Positions 43,427 through 52,613 of a stretch of DNA of 64,000 bases are shown here, piece by piece. Made by a program: the position numbers and the translations under genes. The stretch comes from an uncultured Clostridia bacterium. GTDB taxonomy: Bacteria > Bacillota > Clostridia > Oscillospirales > Acutalibacteraceae. Location of the stretch: positions 62,001 to 126,000 of the forward strand of contig CALGUK010000033.1 of the NCBI GenBank assembly GCA_937920235.1, written 5' to 3'. The notes beneath the pieces were generated by a model. It was not told the origin of the DNA. It saw only the letters and a program-made list of their open reading frames with translations, and made no database searches. How positions within the stretch are numbered: the stretch's first letter is position 1; every line of letters begins with the position of its first letter.

Positions 43427-43897
43427 ATGGCAATCAGAAATATAAGAACTGAAGAAGATCCTATTTTAAGAAAAATAAGCCGCCCGGTAGAAAACTTTGA
43501 TGAACGCTTATGGCAGCTTATCGACGATATGAAGGATACAATGTATCTTGCAGACGGAGTTGGTCTTGCTGCGGTTCAGGTCGGCATCTTAAAAAGAGTT
43601 GTGGTAATTGATGTCGGCGATGGCTTAATGGAGCTTGTTAACCCCGAAATAATTGAGCAGGATGGTGTTCAGTGCGGAGCTGAAGGCTGTTTGTCCCTTC
43701 CCGGAAAGCAGGGCACTACTCTCAGACCAATGAATGTCAAGGTTAAAGCACAAAACAGATTCGGAAATTGGTGCGTCTATAAAGGAAGCGAATTAAAGGC
43801 AAAAGCCTTCTGTCACGAGTTGGACCATCTTGACGGGGTTTTGTATATTGACAAGCTAGCCACTGAGGACGAAATTAAAGAATATTGTAAGGATTGA
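43427..43897 (+). CDS. def: Peptide deformylase
   Basis: Protein of 156 residues. The three active-site motifs are [18 protein letters not shown] and [13 protein letters not shown], with the Cys and two His metal ligands. Removes the N-formyl group of new proteins. It is 11 bp after priA and 4 bp before fmt, so the enzymes that add and remove the formyl group are co-encoded. Confidence 0.97.
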   Translation: MAIRNIRTEEDPILRKISRPVENFDERLWQLIDDMKDTMYLADGVGLAAVQVGILKRVVVIDVGDGLMELVNPEIIEQDGVQCGAEGCLSLPGKQGTTLRPMNVKVKAQNRFGNWCVYKGSELKAKAFCHELDHLDGVLYIDKLATEDEIKEYCKD

Positions 43898-43901
43898 TAA
43901 A

Positions 43902-44834
43902 ATGCGTATTATTTTTATGGGAACTCCCGACTTTGCTGTTCCGTGTCTCAATGCTCTGATAAACAGTGAAGATGAGGTGGTCGGTGTATTCACACAGCCG
44001 GATAAGCCTAAGGGCAGGGGGTATGAGCTTACACCTCCGCCGGTTAAGATTTGTGCAGTTGAAAATAAAATAGAAGTTTTCCAGCCTTCTTCAATGAAAG
44101 ACGGAACCGCATTAGAAATCATTAATTCGTTAAATGCTGATTTGATTATTGTTGTTGCTTTCGGAAAAATATTACCGAAAGAAATTCTTGAGAGTGTCAG
44201 ATACGGTTGTATCAACATTCACGCATCCCTATTGCCACGACTTCGCGGTGCTGCTCCGATTCAATGGAGTATTCTTAACGGAGATTCTGTTACCGGTGTT
44301 ACGGCACAACAGATGGATATCGGAATTGATACCGGTGATATTCTCAATAAAAAGGAGTTCGCTATTCCCGAGGATATGAATTCAGGTGAACTTTTCGACA
44401 TCCTTTCTCAACTCGGTGCGGATCTTCTCCTTGAAACAATAGACGACCTTAAAAACAACAGACTTTGTCCAACAAAACAGGATGAGTCAAAATCGTCATA
44501 TGCTTCAATGCTCTCAAAAGAACTTTGTCCGATTGATTTTTCAAAATCAGCGGCAGCAGTTCATAATCATATCAGAGGTCTGTATCCGTGGCCTGTTGCA
44601 ACAACAAAAATTAACGGTAAAACCTTTAAAATCCATAAATCCCGTAATGTTACAGAAAATTTCAACGGAAAACCGGGCGAAATTGTAGATAATAATAACC
44701 GATTGATTTGTATGTGCGGTGACGGTTGCTGTGTGGAAATTCTTGAAATCCAGGCTGAAGGTAAGCGCAGAATGGATTCTGCAAGCTTTCTCCGTGGATA
44801 CAAAATCGAAAAAGGAACTGTTATGGGAGAATAA
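43902..44834 (+). CDS. fmt: Methionyl-tRNA formyltransferase
   Basis: Protein of 310 residues. MRIIFMGTPDFAVPCL, the formyl-folate site CINIHASLLPRLRGAAPIQW, and GVTAQQMDIGIDTGDIL are typical; a C-terminal OB-like domain binds tRNA. It uses 10-formyltetrahydrofolate, linking translation initiation to the folate genes at the start of the window. Confidence 0.97.
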   Translation: MRIIFMGTPDFAVPCLNALINSEDEVVGVFTQPDKPKGRGYELTPPPVKICAVENKIEVFQPSSMKDGTALEIINSLNADLIIVVAFGKILPKEILESVRYGCINIHASLLPRLRGAAPIQWSILNGDSVTGVTAQQMDIGIDTGDILNKKEFAIPEDMNSGELFDILSQLGADLLLETIDDLKNNRLCPTKQDESKSSYASMLSKELCPIDFSKSAAAVHNHIRGLYPWPVATTKINGKTFKIHKSRNVTENFNGKPGEIVDNNNRLICMCGDGCCVEILEIQAEGKRRMDSASFLRGYKIEKGTVMGE

Positions 44835-44836
44835 AA

Positions 44837-45544
44837 ATGGGTTCATTCTTTTCTTATCACTATATGTCAAATTATTATTACATCCTTCTTGTTGTTCCTG
44901 TGCTGATTTTATCGTTTATCGCTTCGGCAAAGGTCAATTCTTCATTCAAGAAGTATTCAAGTGTTATGTCTTCAAGAAGGTTAACGGGAGCACAGGCGGC
45001 ATTTGAAATCCTAAGATATTACGGAATTACAAATGTCAGAATAGAAAGAGTTTCAGGTAATCTTACGGACCATTATGATCCGAGAACAAATGTTATCAGA
45101 TTGTCCGATAATGTCTATAATTCAACTTCCGTTGCGGCGATAGGTGTTGCCTGCCATGAAGCCGGTCATGCGGCACAGTATGCCGAGCACTATTCACCTA
45201 TCAAAATAAGAAACAATATTTTGCCTTTGGCTAACATAGGCTCAAGATTAGGATTCCCGATTGCAATCATCGGATATTTTCTTGATTTCGGTCCTTTGGC
45301 AATTGCAGGTGTTGTTTTCTTCTCCTTTGCTGTTCTGTTCCAGTTAGCAACACTTCCCGTTGAGTTTAATGCAAGCAGAAGAGCGCTGAATGTAATCAGT
45401 GATGCGGACATTCTCAGCGATGATGAAAAAAAGGGAGCCCGCAAGGTGCTTACAGCAGCCGCAATGACCTATGTTGCATCTTTGGCGGTCAGTATCGCAA
45501 ACTTGCTTCGATTGATTTTAACGGTTAACAGAAGAAGAGATTAA
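44837..45544 (+). CDS. Zinc metallopeptidase of the YugP family
   Basis: Protein of 235 residues. An N-terminal membrane helix (YYYILLVVPVLILSFIASAKV), then ARRLTGAQAAFEIL-like residues RRLTGAQAAFEILRYYGI and the zinc site GVACHEAGHAAQYAEHY; two more membrane helices follow, and EFNASRRALNVI supplies the downstream Glu. Membrane-bound zincin of unknown substrate. Position between fmt and rsmB is conserved in Clostridia. Confidence 0.92.
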   Translation: MGSFFSYHYMSNYYYILLVVPVLILSFIASAKVNSSFKKYSSVMSSRRLTGAQAAFEILRYYGITNVRIERVSGNLTDHYDPRTNVIRLSDNVYNSTSVAAIGVACHEAGHAAQYAEHYSPIKIRNNILPLANIGSRLGFPIAIIGYFLDFGPLAIAGVVFFSFAVLFQLATLPVEFNASRRALNVISDADILSDDEKKGARKVLTAAAMTYVASLAVSIANLLRLILTVNRRRD

Positions 45545-45546
45545 GT

Positions 45547-46809
45547 ATGGATGACAGATTACTTGCTTTTAAGATTTTAAGTAAAATTGAATATGATAAG
45601 GCGTATTCAAATCTTACGCTTGACTCAGAACTAAAAAAGAATAACGCCGTTTCGTCAGCGTTTGTGTGTGCATTGGTTTATGGAGTGCTGGAGAGAAAAA
45701 TAACACTTGATTATTTTTTATCACAGTTTCTTACCCAACCTATAAAGAAACTTGATCCGCGTGTTTTGACTCTTTTAAGACTCGGTGTTTATCAGGTTAA
45801 ATATATGGATAAGGTTCCTGCATCTGCTGCGGTTAACGAAAGCGTTAAGCTTTCCCGTAAGGTAAAGTGCTCATACGCATCCGGACTTATAAATTCTGTT
45901 TTAAGAAAAATTGCATCAACGGACATTCCGCTTCCCGAGTCATCAGACAAAATTTATAATTTGTGCATAAAATATTCGTGTCCCGAAGGACTTGTTTTGC
46001 AATTTGTTAATGATTACGGCTACATAAAAGCAGAAGAAATTCTTAATGCGTCTATCGGAACCGTACCTACAGTTATAAGAGTCAATACATTAAAAATTGA
46101 CAAGAATACTCTTATAGAAAAATTGAACGAGGATAATATTTCGGCAAGCAGTGTCAATGATATGGAGATGCTTGAGATTATCAGCGGTGAATCTCCGTTT
46201 TCATCGAATTGCTATAAAAAAGGATATTTTCACGCACAGGATACCGCTTCACAGATGTGTATAGAAGCTTTTTCTCCAAACCCAGGCGAAACTGTTTTCG
46301 ATATGTGCTCTGCTCCGGGAGGAAAATCCTTTACAATGGGCGAAATTATGAATAACAAAGGCTGTATTTATTCCTTTGATTTGTACGAGCACAAGGTAAA
46401 TCTAATTAAATCAGGAGCCGAGAGACTCGGTATAGATATCATCAACGCTCAATTAGGCGATGCTTCGGTTTTTAATAAAGAGCTCCCTTCTGCTGATAAG
46501 GTGCTTTGCGATGTTCCGTGCGCAGGTTTGGGAGTTATAAGAAGAAAGCCTGAAATTAAATACAAGGATTTCGGCTTTGTTGACAAATTATGTGAATTGC
46601 AATATAATATTCTAAATACAGGTTCGTTATATGTTAAAGATGGCGGCATACTTATGTACTCCACCTGTTCATTAAGTGAAAGAGAAAACCGTGATGTTTG
46701 CAATCGTTTTTTGTCAGAGCATGATAATTTCAGATGTGACGGAATGACGACGATTTTTCCCAGCGAAAGAAGTGACGGTTTCTTTTTTGCTAAATTCATT
46801 AAGGAATAA
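45547..46809 (+). CDS. rsmB: 16S rRNA m5C967 methyltransferase
   Basis: Protein of 420 residues. NusB-like N-terminal domain (RLLAFKILSKIEYDKAYSNLTL) and a methyltransferase domain with FDMCSAPGGKSFTMGEIM, LCDVPCAGLGVIRRKPEIKY and the catalytic MYSTCSLSERENRDV. It methylates C967 (E. coli numbering) of 16S rRNA. Coupled to the neighbours by 2-6 bp spacings. Confidence 0.95.
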   Translation: MDDRLLAFKILSKIEYDKAYSNLTLDSELKKNNAVSSAFVCALVYGVLERKITLDYFLSQFLTQPIKKLDPRVLTLLRLGVYQVKYMDKVPASAAVNESVKLSRKVKCSYASGLINSVLRKIASTDIPLPESSDKIYNLCIKYSCPEGLVLQFVNDYGYIKAEEILNASIGTVPTVIRVNTLKIDKNTLIEKLNEDNISASSVNDMEMLEIISGESPFSSNCYKKGYFHAQDTASQMCIEAFSPNPGETVFDMCSAPGGKSFTMGEIMNNKGCIYSFDLYEHKVNLIKSGAERLGIDIINAQLGDASVFNKELPSADKVLCDVPCAGLGVIRRKPEIKYKDFGFVDKLCELQYNILNTGSLYVKDGGILMYSTCSLSERENRDVCNRFLSEHDNFRCDGMTTIFPSERSDGFFFAKFIKE

Positions 46810-46815
46810 TTTTTG

Positions 46816-47850
46816 ATGGCTAAGGATATAAGATCTTTAAGTTACGATGAGTTAAATGAAGAGATAATCAATCTGGGATTTCCTAAATTCCGGATTTCTC
46901 AACTTTTCTCATGGGTTCATGAAAAATGTGTTTCATCCTTTGACGAGATGACAAATATCTCTAAAGCTATGAGAGAACAGCTTAAGGAGCATTTCTATTT
47001 TGATAACTCTGAAATAAATACAAAACTTATTTCTCAGATTGACGGCACGGTAAAATATCTTTTCACACTTTCCGACGGTGAGTATGTTGAAAGTGTCGTC
47101 ATGAAATATAAATACGGATATTCTATATGCATTTCAACACAAGTCGGGTGTAAAATGGGATGTTCGTTTTGCGCTTCTGCAATTGGAGGATTTGTACGAC
47201 AACTCAGTACGGGAGAAATGCTTAACGAAATTTACTCGGCGCAAAGAGATATGGGTATCAAAATCAATCATCTTGTTCTTATGGGAACAGGTGAGCCGTT
47301 GGATAATTACGATAATGTTATGAAAATGCTTGGCTTGATTACCGATGAAAAAGGTCAGAATATGAGTATGCGTCATATTTCTTTATCAACCTGCGGAATA
47401 GTACCTAAAATTTATGAGCTTGCAGAGAAAAAAATCGGCTTAACTCTTTCCGTATCTCTGCACGCACCCAATAACCTCATAAGAAACAGATCTATGCCGA
47501 TAAACAGTAAATACGATATTGATGAGCTTCTTAAAGCGTGTAAATATTATGCTGATATGACAGGAAGAAGAATTTCTTTTGAATATGCTATGATAAAAGG
47601 CGTTAACGACAGTGATGAGTGTGCACAAGAACTGGTCAAACGATTAAAGGGTATTCTTTGCCATGTTAATCTTATTCCTGTTAATAATGTCAGAGAAAGA
47701 GAATATAAAAAAAGCTCTGTAGAGAGACAGAAAAAATTTATAGATATATTAGCCTCAGGGGGAGTTGTTGCTACTGTCCGACGAACTCTGGGAAGTGATA
47801 TAAATGCTTCTTGCGGTCAGCTTAGAGCATCAAAAAGAAAAGGTGGGTGA
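46816..47850 (+). CDS. rlmN: Dual-specificity rRNA/tRNA m2A methyltransferase RlmN
   Basis: Protein of 344 residues from ATG 46816 (the TTG just before is less likely). Radical SAM enzyme with CKMGCSFCAS for the iron-sulfur cluster and the two methyl-transfer cysteines, one in STCGIVPKIYEL and one in DINASCGQL near the C-terminus. It methylates C2 of A2503 in 23S rRNA and A37 in some tRNAs. It overlaps the phosphatase gene's upstream codons. Confidence 0.97.
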   Translation: MAKDIRSLSYDELNEEIINLGFPKFRISQLFSWVHEKCVSSFDEMTNISKAMREQLKEHFYFDNSEINTKLISQIDGTVKYLFTLSDGEYVESVVMKYKYGYSICISTQVGCKMGCSFCASAIGGFVRQLSTGEMLNEIYSAQRDMGIKINHLVLMGTGEPLDNYDNVMKMLGLITDEKGQNMSMRHISLSTCGIVPKIYELAEKKIGLTLSVSLHAPNNLIRNRSMPINSKYDIDELLKACKYYADMTGRRISFEYAMIKGVNDSDECAQELVKRLKGILCHVNLIPVNNVREREYKKSSVERQKKFIDILASGGVVATVRRTLGSDINASCGQLRASKRKGG

Positions 47851-47855
47851 AAGCA

Positions 47856-48584
47856 TTGAGAATCGTTGCCAAAACAGATACAGGACTTGTGCGCACGTCA
47901 AACCAGGATTCTTATGCAGCCGGTGAGTTGCCGGGAGCAGTAGCCTGGGCTGTTGTTTGTGACGGTATGGGCGGTGCAGCAGGCGGAAATTTCGCCAGTT
48001 CAACAGCAGTAAAGCTTATTTCTGAAAGAATTTCCGCATCATATCGATCGGGAATGTCGGGGATATCAATTAAAAATATGCTTACATCCGCTATTATTGC
48101 GGCAAACATAAGTGTATATGATATGAGCGTAGAGAACGAAGATCTTAACGGTATGGGAACAACGGTTGTCGTTGCTATTATTGCTGATGAAACTGTTTAT
48201 ATTGCCCATGTAGGTGACTCGAGAGCATATATTCTTTCAGACGGTAAACTTAATCAGCTTACAAAAGACCATTCCTTTGTTCAGGAAATGGTTGACAGCG
48301 GAAGGCTTACTCCGGATGAAGCAAGGGAAGATCCGAGAAAGAATCTTATAACAAGGGCTTTAGGTGTCAATGAGGATATCAGAGTGGATTTTTGTCAGGA
48401 ATATATTTCAGATAATGAAGTGTTGATTCTCTGTACTGACGGTTTAACAAATTATGTTTCATCTGATGAAATATCCCGTCTGACGAAAGATAATAAATTT
48501 TATGAATATGCAGAAAGACTTGTTAATCGAGCAAATCATAACGGTGGCGGTGACAATATTACGGTTGTCACAATGTCATATTAA
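47856..48584 (+). CDS. prpC: PP2C-type serine/threonine phosphatase (Stp/PrpC)
   Basis: Protein of 242 residues. TTG 47856 is preferred to the GTG at 47847 because AGGTGG then sits nine bases upstream. PPM-family motifs: VRTSNQDSYAAGELPG, VVCDGMGGAAGGN, MGTTVVVAII, AHVGDSRAYIL, QLTKDHSFVQEMV, ILCTDGLTNYV and GGGDNITVV, giving the Asp metal ligands. It reverses phosphorylation by the kinase encoded next. Confidence 0.96.
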   Translation: MRIVAKTDTGLVRTSNQDSYAAGELPGAVAWAVVCDGMGGAAGGNFASSTAVKLISERISASYRSGMSGISIKNMLTSAIIAANISVYDMSVENEDLNGMGTTVVVAIIADETVYIAHVGDSRAYILSDGKLNQLTKDHSFVQEMVDSGRLTPDEAREDPRKNLITRALGVNEDIRVDFCQEYISDNEVLILCTDGLTNYVSSDEISRLTKDNKFYEYAERLVNRANHNGGGDNITVVTMSY

Positions 48585-48605
48585 TCTGTGAAAGGAGTTT
48601 CAGTT

Positions 48606-50756
48606 ATGGATAATTTTTGCGGAAAGCGTCTTGACGGACGCTATGAAATCAGAGAGATTATCGGTGTCGGCGGTATGGCTGTTGTATATAAGGCATATGA
48701 TAATATCGATGACAGAATCGTAGCTATCAAAATTCTTAAGGATGAATATCTTTCCAACGAAGAGTTTAAAAGAAGATTTAAAAACGAATCAAAAGCGATT
48801 GCTGTTCTTTCACATCCCAATATAGTGAGAGTTTATAACGTGAGCTTTGGTGACCGTATTCAATATATTGTAATGGAATATGTTGACGGTATTACACTTA
48901 AGGAATACATTGAACAACAGGGTGTTGTAAGCTGGAAAGAAGCTGTTCATTTTATGGGACAGATTCTTGCTGCTCTTCAGCACGCTCATGATAAGGGTAT
49001 CGTTCATCAGGATATCAAGCCTCAGAATATTCTTCTTCTTCAGGACGGAACTATTAAGGTTACTGATTTCGGCATTGCAAGATTCAGTCGCTCAGACTCA
49101 AATACAACATCTGACAAAGCAATCGGCTCCGTGCATTATATCAGTCCCGAGCAGGCAAGAGGCGAACTCACCGACGAAAAAGCAGATATCTATTCGGTTG
49201 GTGTTGTAATGTATGAAATGATTACCGGCCGTTTGCCTTTTCAGTCCGACAGTGCGGTTTCAGTTGCGATTATGCAGCTTCAGCAGGAACCTGAAAGACC
49301 AAGGGAAATTGTTCCCGGAATTCCTATGGGTCTTGAACAGATTACTATGCGTGCAATGCAAAAAAATCCGAACAGCAGATACCGTTCAGCAGCGGAAATG
49401 CTTATGGACATCAATGACTTCAAGCGTAATCCCTCAATTAAGTTTGACTACACATATTTCGTAGATCAGGAACCGACAAAATATATCAGACCTAATAATA
49501 TCGCTCGTGATCCTCGCCGTCATATTGATGAAAGAGTCACGGAATCAAATGAGAAAAAGGTTATGAATAAGACAACTGCAATTATGATGGGTGCAATTGC
49601 GGGATTTGTTGTTCTTGCGCTCATTATAGGAGCGATTCTCATAGGGACAGGCAATCAGAAGGTTGAAGTTCCGAATTTTATTAATTTCAACTATTATTCG
49701 CAGATTGAGAATAATAAAGAATATACTGATGTCTTTAATTTTGAAATCGAGCATATTGAAAATTCAACTTTGGAAGACGGTACTGTTACCGAACAGACTC
49801 CTGATGCAAATACAGAAGTTAAAAAAGGAACAACAATTACTTTGACGGTTGTGCAGAAAAGCAGTATCCTTCTTGAAGCTGATATCATCGGTATGACGGA
49901 AGACCAAGCAAAAAATTATCTCAATTCAAGAGGAATTATTGCAACCGTTATTCCAGAGTATTCCGATACAATAGCTGTGGGTAAGGTTATAAGAATTTCT
50001 CCTGAAGTCGGTTCTACTGTTCAAAGAGGTTCTGAGGTTAAACTTTATGTTGCAACAGATATTCAGGAAACAGTAAAGATGCCTTTACTTCAGGGCAGCA
50101 GCAGAGAGGTTGCGGAGGAAATCCTTAAAGCCCACGAGCTTGAAGCCGGAGCAGTAACTGAGGTTAACAGTGAACTTGAGGCAGGAACGGTCGTCGAGCA
50201 AAGTGTTGAAGAAAATACGGAAATTCCGATCGGTTCTAAAATTGACTTTTCTGTCAGCAACGGTATTCCTCCCGAATCATCAGTCGATATTTTCGTTACT
50301 CTTCCGAATGTAAATAAGTCGGGAATTTTAAAAATCTATATTGACAATGCATTGTTCTATACATCGGGAGAACTTTATCTCAATGGAGGAACCTCACAGT
50401 TCACTCTCTCGGGAACAGGCTCAGATAAGAGCTTCATAATTACGGTTGACGATACTCCTATACAAAAAGGTAAGGTTGACTTTACTCAGAGTCCTGCTGT
50501 TATAACAGAGGTAGAGAATATTGTCTTTGAAAATAAGGTTGTTCTTAACAGCGTTGTAGGTATGACTGAACAGGAGGCTATTGATAAGCTTAACAGAGCA
50601 GGTTTTTATAATATTGAAACAATAAAGAGACCGAGCTCAACAGTTCAGCCCGGAGTTGTTATAGCACAAACACCTGCCTCTGACGGGGTAACTAAATTCT
50701 CCACAAGCGAATCCATTACTCTTGATATCAGCACAGGACCATCAACTAACGGATAA
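48606..50756 (+). CDS. prkC: PASTA-domain serine/threonine kinase (PrkC/Stk1)
   Basis: Protein of 716 residues from ATG 48606 (AAAGGAG nine bases upstream). Kinase domain 1-270: IGVGGMAVVYKAYD, VAIKIL, the catalytic loop VHQDIKPQNILL (His134-Gln-Asp136, so the usual HRD arginine is Gln), TDFGIARF and ISPEQARGE. One membrane helix near 325-345. Outside: three consecutive PASTA domains (about 350-560), a strand-rich segment of about 90 residues and a fourth PASTA at the end. Senses muropeptides/lipid II in other Firmicutes and controls growth and germination. Confidence 0.96.
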   Translation: MDNFCGKRLDGRYEIREIIGVGGMAVVYKAYDNIDDRIVAIKILKDEYLSNEEFKRRFKNESKAIAVLSHPNIVRVYNVSFGDRIQYIVMEYVDGITLKEYIEQQGVVSWKEAVHFMGQILAALQHAHDKGIVHQDIKPQNILLLQDGTIKVTDFGIARFSRSDSNTTSDKAIGSVHYISPEQARGELTDEKADIYSVGVVMYEMITGRLPFQSDSAVSVAIMQLQQEPERPREIVPGIPMGLEQITMRAMQKNPNSRYRSAAEMLMDINDFKRNPSIKFDYTYFVDQEPTKYIRPNNIARDPRRHIDERVTESNEKKVMNKTTAIMMGAIAGFVVLALIIGAILIGTGNQKVEVPNFINFNYYSQIENNKEYTDVFNFEIEHIENSTLEDGTVTEQTPDANTEVKKGTTITLTVVQKSSILLEADIIGMTEDQAKNYLNSRGIIATVIPEYSDTIAVGKVIRISPEVGSTVQRGSEVKLYVATDIQETVKMPLLQGSSREVAEEILKAHELEAGAVTEVNSELEAGTVVEQSVEENTEIPIGSKIDFSVSNGIPPESSVDIFVTLPNVNKSGILKIYIDNALFYTSGELYLNGGTSQFTLSGTGSDKSFIITVDDTPIQKGKVDFTQSPAVITEVENIVFENKVVLNSVVGMTEQEAIDKLNRAGFYNIETIKRPSSTVQPGVVIAQTPASDGVTKFSTSESITLDISTGPSTNG

Positions 50757-50759
50757 TAT

Positions 50760-51635
50760 ATGGAAAAATTAAAGGGTATAATAACAAAAGGTATTGGCGG
50801 CTTCTATTATGTTGAAGTCGCCAATGCGACATATGAGTGTAAAGCGAGAGGAATTTTCAGAAAAAACAGAATTACCCCTCTTGTAGGTGATATTGTTGAA
50901 ATTTCCGTGAATGATAACGCGGAAAACACCATTGATGTTATATGTGACAGAAAAAACTATCTCAACAGACCTCCTGTGTCAAATATTGACAATCTGATAA
51001 TTGTTGTTTCAACAGTTGAGCCGAAGCCGAATTTTTTTGTTACGGATAAGCTGATTGCAATGGCGGAATACAAAAATATCGAGCCGTACATTGTTATTTC
51101 AAAAACAGATTTATCACCCTGTGATGAAATCTTGAGTGTCTATAAAAAAACAGGAATTAAGGTCATCATTCCCGACAGCCAGGAGTCCCTTGAACTGCTT
51201 AAAAACATTATGTCGTCAAGAATTACCGCATTTACGGGTAACTCGGGTGTAGGCAAAACGACACTCTTAAACAAGCTCGACCCGACACTCAATCTCTCAA
51301 CAGGAGCAATAAGTGATAAGCTCGGGAGGGGAAGGCACACCACAAGACAGGCTCAGCTTTTCAATGTGTGCGGTGGCTATATAATAGATACTCCCGGTTT
51401 TTCCTCTTTTGAATTTGAGAAAACGGAAATAATACGAAAAGAATCATTACCTTATTGTTTCAGAGAATTCCGCGAGCATCTCGGAATGTGCAGATTTACC
51501 TCCTGCACACATATTAACGATAAAGGTTGTGCTGTGTGTGATGCTGTAAAAAACGGGGAAATAAGTGAGGTCAGACATAACAATTATATCCAGATGTATA
51601 ATCAGGCAAAGGAAATTAAGGAATGGGAACTATAA
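50760..51635 (+). CDS. rsgA: Ribosome small-subunit biogenesis GTPase RsgA
   Basis: Protein of 291 residues with the circularly permuted GTPase order: OB-fold N-terminus, then SKTDL (G4), GNSGVGKTTLLNKL (G1), GRHTTRQAQL, DTPGFSSF (G3), and a C-terminal zinc segment with CRFTSCTH and CAVCDAV. It checks late maturation of the 30S subunit. It overlaps thiN by 13 bases; the rpe gene that often lies between them is missing. Confidence 0.96.
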   Translation: MEKLKGIITKGIGGFYYVEVANATYECKARGIFRKNRITPLVGDIVEISVNDNAENTIDVICDRKNYLNRPPVSNIDNLIIVVSTVEPKPNFFVTDKLIAMAEYKNIEPYIVISKTDLSPCDEILSVYKKTGIKVIIPDSQESLELLKNIMSSRITAFTGNSGVGKTTLLNKLDPTLNLSTGAISDKLGRGRHTTRQAQLFNVCGGYIIDTPGFSSFEFEKTEIIRKESLPYCFREFREHLGMCRFTSCTHINDKGCAVCDAVKNGEISEVRHNNYIQMYNQAKEIKEWEL

Positions 51636-52258
51636 AAAACAGATGTGTTATTGTGGGAGGCGGTGATTGTTCACCAGAATTGTTGAAATCACATATTACT
51701 GAAAACGATTTTGTAATATGTGCTGACAGCGGATATGATATCGCTTCTGAGTCCTCAATTTCAACAGACCTTCTTATCGGCGATTTTGATTCAATTAAAA
51801 CGGTTCCTCAAGATGTGAACACTATTTCTCTTCCTGTTGAAAAAGATGTAACGGATTGTGTTGCAGCTTATAATGAGGGAGTAAAGCTCGGTTTCGAGTC
51901 ATTTATTTTGTTCGGCGGAACCGGCGGACGATTTGAACACACATTCTCCAATATTTCTCTTATGGCAAACGCTTCAGTGAATGGACATAATTTTGAAATT
52001 GTTGATGACAGACATTTTTTCAGATGTATCACCAATTCATCTGTAAATATTATGCGTAAAGTAAATCAACAGGTTTCCGTCTTTGCATACGGAAGCAAAG
52101 CTTACGGTGTGACATTAAGCGGATTTCACTATAAGTTAGACAATTATACTCTTGATCCCTTTGACGGAGCATTGGGAACAAGTAATGATATAACCGAAGA
52201 ATTCGGTACAGTTTCCGTCACGCACGGAACGGTGATTATAATTGAAACTCTTTTGTAA
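51623..52258 (+). CDS. thiN: Thiamine diphosphokinase
   Basis: Protein of 211 residues. ICADSGYDIASESSI, LIGDFDSIK, EKDVTDCVAAYNEG and LFGGTGGRFEHTFSNISL are the typical motifs of the ThiN fold. It pyrophosphorylates thiamine. The start overlaps rsgA, giving the conserved rsgA-thiN order. Confidence 0.93.
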   Translation: MGTIKNRCVIVGGGDCSPELLKSHITENDFVICADSGYDIASESSISTDLLIGDFDSIKTVPQDVNTISLPVEKDVTDCVAAYNEGVKLGFESFILFGGTGGRFEHTFSNISLMANASVNGHNFEIVDDRHFFRCITNSSVNIMRKVNQQVSVFAYGSKAYGVTLSGFHYKLDNYTLDPFDGALGTSNDITEEFGTVSVTHGTVIIIETLL

Positions 52259-52277
52259 CAAACAAAAGCTCCTCGCG

Positions 52278-52283
52278 TATAAT
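52278..52283 (+). promoter_or_regulatory. Possible -10 element before the spoVM pair
   Basis: TATAAT lies 32 bp before the 48-residue ORF, with TTGTAA at 52253-52258 as a poor -35 (19-bp spacer). A sporulation sigma factor cannot be read with confidence. Confidence 0.35.
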
Positions 52284-52315
52284 GTAGTAAATACATAATG
52301 CAGGGAGGTTGTTTT

Positions 52316-52462
52316 ATGGGAAGAAAAAAAGGTTCAAAGGGTATTGTTTTTATTTCTCTGGGGTTAGGATTTCTTGTTTCTTTAATTCTTCCCGATAAAG
52401 CAATTATAACAATACTTGCAATTGCACTTGTGATTTGCGGTTTGTCTCTTTGTAAAGGTTAG
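52316..52462 (+). CDS. 48-residue single-helix membrane peptide upstream of spoVM
   Basis: Small ORF with a strong ribosome binding site (GGGAGGT, 8 bases before ATG). The product starts MGRKKGSKGIVF, basic, and then has hydrophobic stretches (VFISLGLGFLVSLIL and IITILAIALVICGLSL) separated by PDKA, so one hairpin or two short helices. It ends with CLSLCKG-like CGLSLCKG. Not recognised. The stop is 13 bp before the spoVM start, so the two are probably cotranscribed and may act in the same process. Confidence 0.7.
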   Translation: MGRKKGSKGIVFISLGLGFLVSLILPDKAIITILAIALVICGLSLCKG

Positions 52463-52475
52463 GGGAGATATTTCA

Positions 52476-52565
52476 GTGAAAGTAGTTGTAATGAAAAGCC
52501 CAAAAATCTTAGGCGGAATACTCAGAAAAATTTTCGGAATTAAAAAAACAGAAATACAGCAATAA
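52476..52565 (+). CDS. spoVM: Spore morphogenesis peptide SpoVM
   Basis: GTG-started ORF of 29 residues with AGGGGAGA six bases upstream: MKVVVMKSPKILGGILRKIF then GIKKTEIQQ. The pattern of a short N-terminal strand, proline, then the amphipathic basic helix ILGGILRKIFGIKK matches SpoVM, the peptide that marks the convex outer forespore membrane and anchors the SpoIVA coat base. Its place after prpC-prkC-rsgA-thiN is the same as in Bacillus. It is too short for most gene finders. Confidence 0.9.
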   Translation: MKVVVMKSPKILGGILRKIFGIKKTEIQQ

Positions 52566-52566
52566 G

Positions 52567-52594
52567 AAAAACCACTCACTGATGTGAGTGGTTT
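52567..52594. terminator. Bidirectional terminator between spoVM and ackA
   Basis: Perfect 12-bp stem AAAACCACTCAC / GTGAGTGGTTTT with loop TGAT between convergent genes. Confidence 0.9.
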
Positions 52595-52613
52595 TAACTA
52601 TCAGTAAATCTTA

